Part shown: one piece after another, positions 50,301-59,300 of the stretch | Layout: each line of letters starts with the position of its first letter | Position numbering within the stretch: position 1 is the first letter of the stretch | Assembly (NCBI RefSeq): GCF_003970925.1 | Contig: NZ_RWJF01000001.1 | Span: 986,501 to 1,050,500 of the forward strand | Origin: Sphingomonas ginkgonis | GTDB taxonomy: Bacteria > Pseudomonadota > Alphaproteobacteria > Sphingomonadales > Sphingomonadaceae | Direction of reading: 5' to 3' | DNA: 64,000 nucleotides | Position numbers and translations under genes: made by a program | Notes under the pieces: generated by a model | What the model was told of the DNA's origin: nothing | What the model saw: the letters and a program-made list of their open reading frames with translations, nothing else | Database searches by the model: none

Positions 50301-53300
50301 GGCGGCGGCGGCAGCGGCGGCGCGTCGGTTGCGGTGGCGGCGTCCGTTGGAGTGGGCGCAAGCGCGTCCCTGGCGGTGTCGCTCGGCGGAAGTGGCGGGA
50401 GCGGCGGTGCTGGCGGCACGGTCAATGTGAACAGCGGCGGTTCGATCCTGACCACCGGCGCCTATTCGACCGGCTTCGTGGCCCAGTCGGTCGGCGGCGG
50501 CGGTGGCAAGGGCGGTTTCTCCGTCAGCGTCGCGGGGGCGGGAAGCAGTTCCATCGCCATTGCGGGCGGTCTGGGAATTGGCGGCAGCGGCGGCAAGGGC
50601 GGCGTGGGCGGCAACGTCACCGCGTCCTTCGACGGCGATATCGACACGGGCGGCATGGACGGCCAAGGTCATGATTCCGGCGGCGCGCTGATCCAGTCGG
50701 TCGGCGGCGGCGGCGGCGGCGGCGGGTTCAACGTGACGGCGGCGGTCTCGCTTTCCGGCGCGGCGGCGGGTGCCGCCGCGGTCGGTCTCGGTGGCACTGG
50801 CGGCGATGGCGGCGTCGGCGGGACCGTGATCGGCAGCGTTGGCGGGAACGTCGTTACGCACGGCGTCAAGTCGACCGGTGTCCTCATCCAGTCGGCCGGC
50901 GGTGGCGGCGGCAGTGGCGGCTTCAACGTCAGCGGCACGGTCAGCTTGGGTGGAGCGGTCAGCGGCGGGATTCAGGTTGGGCTTGGCGGCGCGGGCGGCG
51001 GCGGCGGCAATGGCGGGACCGTGACCGGTTCGGCGCTCGGAACGGTTCAGACCTTCCAGGCGCAGTCCGACGGCGTGGTGATCCAGTCGGTCGGTGGCGG
51101 CGGCGGCAGCGGCGGATTCAACGTCAGTGGTGGGATCGCCCTTGGCGGCACCGGAGCGCTGGCGATCGGCGTTGGCCTTGGTGGCAACGGCGGCGGAGCC
51201 GGCAGCGGCGGGATCGTCACCGGTACTGTGGACGACGTGGTGACGACGAGTGACGACCAGTCGCGCGGAATCGTCATCCAGTCGGTCGGTGGCGGCGGCG
51301 GTGCCGGTGCCTTCAACGTCACTGGCGGCCTCGCCGTTGGCGGAACCGCGGGCGGCGCCATCGGAGTCGGGTTGGGGGGCAACGCCGGCGGCGGCGGAAG
51401 TGCGGATATCGTCACTGCGACGGTTCGATCCGTGCACACCATGGGTGACGACTCCACCGCCTTCGTCGCGCAGTCGGTCGGCGGCGGCGGCGGCATTGGC
51501 GGGTTTAACGTAACCGGCACGCTCGGCATCGGCGGCACGGGCGGCGGGACCGCGTCCATCGGCCTTGGTGGCAGCGGCGGCAGCGGTGGCTCGGCCAAGA
51601 AGGTCACCGCCAGCCTGACCGGCGTGGCATCGAGCGGGGGCGATCGCTCGGGGGCCATCCTCGCCCAGTCGATCGGTGGCGGCGGCGGCGCCGGAAGCTT
51701 CAACATCAGCGCTGGGATCGCGGCCGGGGGAACGGGCGCGGGAACGCTCAACATCGGTCTTGGCGGCTCCGGCGGAACCGCGGGAGTTGGCGGCGATATC
51801 GATCTGACCGTCGCGGGCTACGCGATCACGGACGGCATGGAGTCGGACGGCATTGTCGCGCAGTCGGTCGGCGGTGGCGGCGGCAACGGCGGATTCACCA
51901 TTTCCGGCGGGATCGCGGCGGCCGGTACTGGTGCCGGTCAGGTCGGCTTCGGGCTTGGTGGTCGCGGCGGTGGCGGTGGCCATTCGGGCGACGTCAGCCT
52001 GACCCTCAACGGAGGGGCGACCACGAACGATCTCGATCGTGCCGCGGCGATCACGACCCACGCCTTCAGCAACGGCATTATCGTCCAGTCGCTCGGCGGG
52101 GGCGGCGGCAACGGCGGCTTCAACGTCACCGGCGGAGCGAGCTTCGCGGGCACGGGCGCCGGCGGGGTCAATATCGGGATCGGCGGCTCCGGCGGGGCCG
52201 GTGGCTACGCGATGGCTGCCAAGGCCGACATCAGCGGCTACACGCGGACGAGTGGTGACGAGAGCGTCGCCATCCTCACCCAGTCAATCGGCGGGGGCGG
52301 TGGCAATGGCGGCTTCTCGGTGACCGGCGGGCTGACGGTCGCGGGGACCGGCTCGGGCACGCTCAACATCGGGATCGGCGGAGCCGGCGGAACCGGCGGC
52401 AAGGCCGGCGACGCGACCCTCAAGGTCAATGCCGGCATCGTGGATCCGGCGCAGCAGCTCATCGCGGCGGTCACGGGCGGTGATCACTCCGACGCGGTGG
52501 TGGTGCAGTCGCTCGGCGGCGGCGGCGGCAACGGCGGGTTCAACGTCACCGGCGGGATCAACATCGCCGGAAGCGGTTCCGGCGGCGGCAACATCGGCAT
52601 CGGCGGCATGGGCGGCGACGGCGGCATGGCTGGAAACGCCACCGCCGATATCACCGGCGGCATCGCCACGAGCGGGTTCGATTCCGACGGCGTGATTGTC
52701 CAGTCGATCGGCGGTGGTGGCGGCAACGGCGGCTTCGACGTCAGCGGCACGCTCTCGGTCGCGCGCAACAGCGGAGCGCTGAGCGTCGGTGTCGGCGGGT
52801 TCGGCGGCAATGGCGGTCAGGCGGGCGATGCTCGCCTCGATTTGAACCAGCGCACCAGCGACCCGCTCAACACGCTTGCCGCGGTGTCGACCGTTGAGGC
52901 GGAGGCCTCCGGTATCATCGTCCAGTCGCTCGGCGGCGGCGGCGGCAACGGCGGCTTTAACGTGACCGGCAGCATGAGCTTCGCTCAGGGCGGCGCCGGT
53001 AACCTCGGGATCGGTGTCGGCGGCTTCGGCGGAGACGGTGGCTTGGCCGGACAGGCAACCGCGAACGTGCGCGGTGACCTCGTCACTATCGGCGCCAGTT
53101 CAGGCGCCCTGCTTGTCCAGTCGATTGGCGGTGGTGGCGGCAATGGCGGCTTCAATGTCACTGCTGGCCTCACCGGATCGAAGGGCGCCAACGGAAACAT
53201 CGGGATCGGCGTCGGCGGTTTCGGCGGCACCGGTGGCGACGGCCAGGCCGTTCACGCCAAGGTCGAAAGCGATATTCAGACCTCTGGCGCGGAGAGCTTC

Positions 53301-56300
53301 GGCGCGACGATGCAGTCGCTCGGCGGCGGCGGCGGCAACGGCGGGTTCAACGTCACCGGCGGGGTGGCGCTGACCATCGGCCAGGGAGCCAACGGCAACT
53401 TCGGCTTCGGGATCGGCGGCTTCGGCGGCGATGGCGGCGACGGCGGGACCGTCACTATCGACCTGACCGGCAACATCCAGACCGTCGGCAAGAAGAGCTA
53501 CGGCATCCTCGTCCAGTCGCAGGGCGGCGGCGGCGGCGGCGGCGGGTTCAACGTCACCGGTAGCCTGTCTGCGAGCAAGGGCTCAAACGGCTCGATGGGC
53601 GTCGGTATCGGCGGCTTTGGCGGGCTTGGCGGCGACGGCAAGCTGGTCACCGCGTCGATGACCGGAAACATCCTGACCCAGGGTAACGAAGCATACGGCG
53701 CCACCTTCCAGTCGCTCGGCGGCGGCGGCGGCGACGGGGCGTTCAACGTCACCGCGGGCATCAGCCTTGCCCTCGGCTCTGGCACGGCCGGCAACCTCAA
53801 CATCGGCATCGGCGGCTTCGGCGGCGGCGGCGGCACGGCCGGCGACGTGATCGGCAGCCTCTTCGGCAACGTCCAGACGCACGGCGCCGACGCCCACGGC
53901 ATCCTCATTCAATCGCTCGGCGGCGGCGGCGGCAACGGAGGCTTCAACGTCAGCGGCGGAATCGCGCTGGCGAAGGGGACGACGGGTTCGGTCGGCTTCG
54001 GTCTCGGCGGTTTCGGCGGCGACGGCGGTGACGGGGGGATCGTTACCGGAACGCTCGCCGGCAACGTCAACACCAGCGGCCCGGGAAGCTACGGCGCGAT
54101 GATCGAGAGCGTCGGCGGTGCCGGCGGCAATGGCGCGCTGAACGTCACCGGCGGGCTGACCATCTCGAAAGGCGACTCTACGTCCGGCGCGGTGTCGATC
54201 GGCATCGGCGGATTCGGCGGTGGCGGCGGAAATGCGAAGGCGGTGACGGCGGACGTTCGCGGGACGTATGTGGCCGAGGGTCCGCTGTCGCCGGGTGTCG
54301 TCGCGCTCAGCCTCGGCGGCGGCGGCGGTGCCGGCGGGCTCAACGTCTCGGGCTCGATTGCGGTATCGACTGCCGGGACCGGCGCCGGAGTTGCGCTCGG
54401 GCTTGGCGGTTTCGGCGGCGACGGCGGAAATGCCGGCGATGTCACGCTCGTCCGCGTCGGCGAGACCGTCACCCGGCAGAGCAATTCCGATGGTGTCGTC
54501 GCTGCGTCGATCGGCGGCGGCGGTGGGCGCGGCGGGCTCAACGTGTCGGGCGGAATCGCCGCGACCAACACCGGCAACGCGGGAACGGTCACGATCGGGA
54601 TCGGTGGCTTTGGCGGCGGCGGCGGAGACTCCGGGATCGTCAACGCGACGATCGTCGACAGCGTACGGGCATTGGGCAGCGACGGCCCGACCAGCTTCTT
54701 GCCGGAAAACAGCATCATTGCCGGTAACGACATTACGTTCGGTGCGAAGACCCATCTTCTCAACGGGTCGAACGGGATCGTGGTCGAATCGCTTGGCGGC
54801 GGTGGCGGCTCGGGCGGCATGAACATCAGCGGCGGCATTTCGCTCGCCAAGTCGGACGACCAGTCGACCGGAAGCGCGCTCGTCCTCGGGATGGGCGGAT
54901 TCGGCGGTGGCGGCGGCGACGCCGAGATGGTCAACGCGACGGTTGGCCAGCCCTCGGGCGAGCGCATCCGGGTCCAAGGTACCGGCGACACCAAGTCGGC
55001 CGTGCTCGTCGCCTCGGTTGGCGGGGGCGGCGGCGACGGCGCGATGAACATCTCCGGCGGGATCACCACCGACGGGTCGGTCGTCGCCGGCTTCGGCGGT
55101 GCTGGCGGCGGCGGCGGCCTCGGCCGCGCGGTGACGGCCAGCGTCAACGCCGATTTGTTTGCGAGCGGCTACAAGTCGAGCGGCCTGACCGTGCAGTCGG
55201 TCGGCGGCGGCGGCGGCACCGGCGGGATCAATATCTCGGGCGGCCTCAAGCCGCTCGCCCGGAGCGAGCCGGTCATCACCTTCGGCATGGGCGGTGACGG
55301 CGGCACCGGCAATTCGTCGGGCGACGTCACCGTCCAGCAGGATGGCGAGGTGCTGGTCGATGGCTTCAACTCGCACGGCGTGCTGGTCCAGTCGGTAGCC
55401 GGCGGCGGCGGCAGCGGCGGGATGGACATCGTTGCCGACGTCAACCGCTCCGAGGGCGACTCCAAGATCGACGGCTTCGCGGCCGGGATCGGCATCGGCG
55501 GGACCGGTGGCAGCGGCGGGTCCGCGGGCAATGTCAGCCTCCGCAGCACCGGCAACGTGCTCGTCAACACGATCGTCGGCGTGGCGGCCGACGGCTCGGC
55601 GACCCTCAGCGCGAGCAACGAAGCGGGCATCTCGACCGGCGTCGCCGCTCAGTCGATCGGCGGCGGGGGCGGCTCGGGCGGCTTCAACATTGTCGGCATC
55701 TTCGCCCCCAAGGGTAATCCGGTCAGCTTCTCGATGGGCGGCAGCGGCGGCGTCGGCGGCGACGCGGGAACCGTCACGGTCCGTCGTGGCTATGCCGAGA
55801 CCGGCGCAATCGATGCGTCGCTGATCAACACCTTCGGACCCGGTTCGGTCGGGTTGCTCGCCCAATCGATAGGCGGCGGCGGCGGCAATGCCGGGACCAA
55901 CTTCTCCTTTGCCAAGGGCAGCACGAAGGCCGACCAGACCGGCTTCGGCGGGCAGATCGTCATCGGCGGCGATGGAGCGACCTCGGGCGACGGCAAGGCC
56001 GTCGGGGTCGATCATGTTGGGTCGATCCAGACCAACGGGATTGGCAGCAGCGGGCTGGTCGCCCAGTCGATCGGCAAGGGCGGCGGTAACGCGGCGCTCA
56101 ACGTCGGCGTGATGCTGCTCGGCGAGGATACCAAGTTCCGGGGGGACTCGACCAAGACCTCGACCGTCAACGGTTTCTCGATGGCGATTGGCGGCGCGGC
56201 AGGCGACGCGGGCTCGGCAGGCGACGTGACCGTCAACCACAACGGCACGATCGTCACCCAGGTCGCGCTCTCCAACGGGCTGGTGGCGCAGTCGCTCGCA

Positions 56301-59300
56301 GGCGGCGGCGGCAATGTCGCGTTCAACGCCGGCGCCTTGCTTGGCGCGGACAACAACCTCAAGATCTCGATCGGCCGCGAAGGCGGCAAGGGCGGCACCG
56401 CCGGGAAGGTCATCGTCAACGCGAGCGGCCAGATTCTCGTCTCCGGGGACAAGAGCAATGGAATCGTGGCGCAATCCGTCGGCGGCGCCGGCGGGATGAG
56501 CGGCAGCATCTCGGTCAGCGGTCAGTTCCGCGACGGCTCCGGAACGTCCTCGACGAACAATGGCGCAGCGGTTTCGATCGGCCTTGATGGCGCGGCGGGC
56601 GGTCACAGCTCCACCGTGACCGTTACAAATGCGGCGCTCATCACCACCAATGGCGAGAGCGCCCGCGGGATCGTCGCCCAGTCGATCGGCGGGGACGGCG
56701 GAATCGCGGGATCCGCGCGCACGACTACCACCGACCAGACCGACAGCGTGGCCGTCGTGGTCGGCGGCGGCGGTGGCGCCGGCGCCCAGTCGGAAAAGGT
56801 GACCGTCTCGAACAACGGGACCATCATCACCAAGGGCGTGACGAGCGACGGTATCCTGGCGCAATCTGTCGGCGGGAGCGGCGGTGTCGGTGGTTCGGCG
56901 TCGACCATCAAGCCCTACACCAAAGGCCTTAGCGACAAGTCGGCAACGACCATTGCCGTGACCGTTGGCGGGAGCGGCGGCGACGGCTCGGTGGCCGGCG
57001 ATGTCGAGGTTCGCAACGACGGGATCATCTCGACCGAAGCCGATATTTCGTTCGGCATCCGCGCCCAGTCCATCGGCGGCGGCGGCGGGGTCGGAGGCGC
57101 GACCTACAACATCGAGACCCAGCTCGCGCGGGACATTAACACGATGAACCTGTTGATTGGCGGGGGCGGCGGCAACGGCCAGCTCGCCGGCCGGGTCGAC
57201 GTGTTCAACCATGGCCTGATCCAGACCACCGGTGCCGGCTCGATCGGGATCAGTGCCACGTCGGTTGGCGGCGGCGGTGGCGACGCGGGTTCGGTCTCAA
57301 ACTCGTCGACCTTGATCAACAGGAACGGCGGGCAGACCAACGCGCTTCAGATCCTGATCGGCGCTGGTGGCGGCTCGGGCGGGAAAAGCGGCATCGTCAA
57401 TGTCGTCAATTCACCGACCGGCGGGATAGACTCGGGAACCATCATCACCACCGGGAAGGCGGCGCATGGCATCTTTGCGCAGAGCCTCGGCGGCGGCGGC
57501 GGTAATGGGTCGTCAATCCTCGATGCCACCATCAGCAATGGCGCGAAGGGTAGCATTTCGGTCGGGGTAAGCCTCGGCGGGGGCGGCGGCGACGGCAACC
57601 CCGGCGGCGATGTCACCGTTGCGAACAGCGGGCTGATCCACACCAGTGGCGAAGGGAGCTTCGGCATTCTCGCGCAGTCGATCGGCGGCGGCGGCGGCAA
57701 CGGGGGACTGACGCTGTCCGCCAACCTCCTGCTCAGGTCGAGGGACAAGTCTCCGCTTATTTCGCTCGGCGGGATCGGCGGCAATGGCAATGATGGCGGG
57801 CATGTCACCGTTTCCAACAGCGGCGAGATCATTACCAAGGGCAAGAACGCCGATGGCATTGTCGCCCAGTCGATCGGCGGTGGCGGCGGAAGTGCCGGCT
57901 TCGCGGTCGCGCTGACGGGCGAGCTGAAGACCCTCGTCGCGTCAAACCTGCTCGGCATTCTGGTCGGGTCCGAAGGCGGCGGAAGCTCGGGGCTTGGCGG
58001 ACAGGTGGACGTTGTTCACAGCGGCGATATCACTGTGCTCGGCGAAGGCTCGCAGGCGATCGTCGCCGAAAGCATCAACGGCGGCGGCGGCCATGTCAGC
58101 TTCGAGATCACCGGAATCGCGGTGCCCTCGCTGTCTGGCGCGCTCCCGTCCGGGCTCGTGCTCCCCGACCTCTATTCGCTGAATGGCCTCCCCAACCTAG
58201 TCGCGGGCGAGCCGGTCAACAAGCCGGTCGACCCGGTCATCGTCGCCGCGCGCGTCGGCGCATCGGATGCGAGCAAGCTCAACGGCGGCAATGTCAACAT
58301 CACCGTCACCGGCACCTTGGGCGCGGCCGGTGACTTCGCCAAGGGTACGACCATCCGCTCGGTAGGCGGCGGCGGCGGCGCGCTGACGATCAGTGGATCG
58401 GTGGTCGATGCCGATGCGACGATCGCCGGTGATGTCAGCGCTCAGGCGATCTATGCGGTCGGCCTCGGCGCCAAGGACAGCAACGACAGCTCCGGCGCAG
58501 CGCTGGTCAGCAATCATAGCGGCGAGATCGTCACCACCGGCAAGGCTGCCGACGGCGTCCTCCTCCAGTCGATCGGCGGCGGTGGCGGAAGCGCTTTGGT
58601 CAATCTCACCACCGAGGACCCGGCGCTCATCGACAGCGTCCGGCTCGGCCTGGGCGCGGTCAACACTTCGGACTCGTCGGGCGGCGCGGTCACGCGGACC
58701 CAGACCGGCGCCGTGGTGACCACCAACGATCTTGCGCACGGCGCCGTGATCCAGTCGATCGGCGGGGGCGGCGGTGAGGCGATCGCGAGCGTGCGGCGCG
58801 CCGACCAGGCGTCCCCACCGGTCGACGCCTCGGCGGTCGCCACCGGCCAGCATGTGCAGGGCTGGAAGCAGACCCTGGCGGTCGACAACGGCGCTGGTAC
58901 AGCCGGGATCGTCTCGCTCGGCGCCACCGGCGGCAGCGGCAATGACGGGGCTGCGGTAACCCTCTCCTTCACGGGCGGGTTCGCGACGCTAGGCGACCAT
59001 GCGAACGGCCTTGTCGTCCAGTCGATCGGCGCGGGCGGCGGTGCCGTCACGCTCGACGGGATGGGGGCAAGTTCGATCCTGCTCGGCGGGCAGGCGAACG
59101 CAGCGGGCTCCGCGGGCGCGGTGACCGTCGTCAACAACGGGACGGTGATGACTGCCGGGCAGGGTGCCAACGGCATCCTCCTCCAGTCGATCGGCGGCGG
59201 CGGCGGCGCGGTGTTCAACCCCGGCGCGGGTTCGACCGTCACCCTATCGGCTTCGAACAGCGGCGATGGCGGCACGATCACCCTCAACCAGACGGGCGAC

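Noticed and set aside
53583..57212. A 1,209-residue minus-strand frame opposite the autotransporter, and others of 677 and 564 residues
   Set aside because: They are antisense shadows of the Gly-rich (GGC/GGT) repeats, which read as Ala/Pro/Thr-rich low-complexity text in the reverse. No start or ribosome site or family match.
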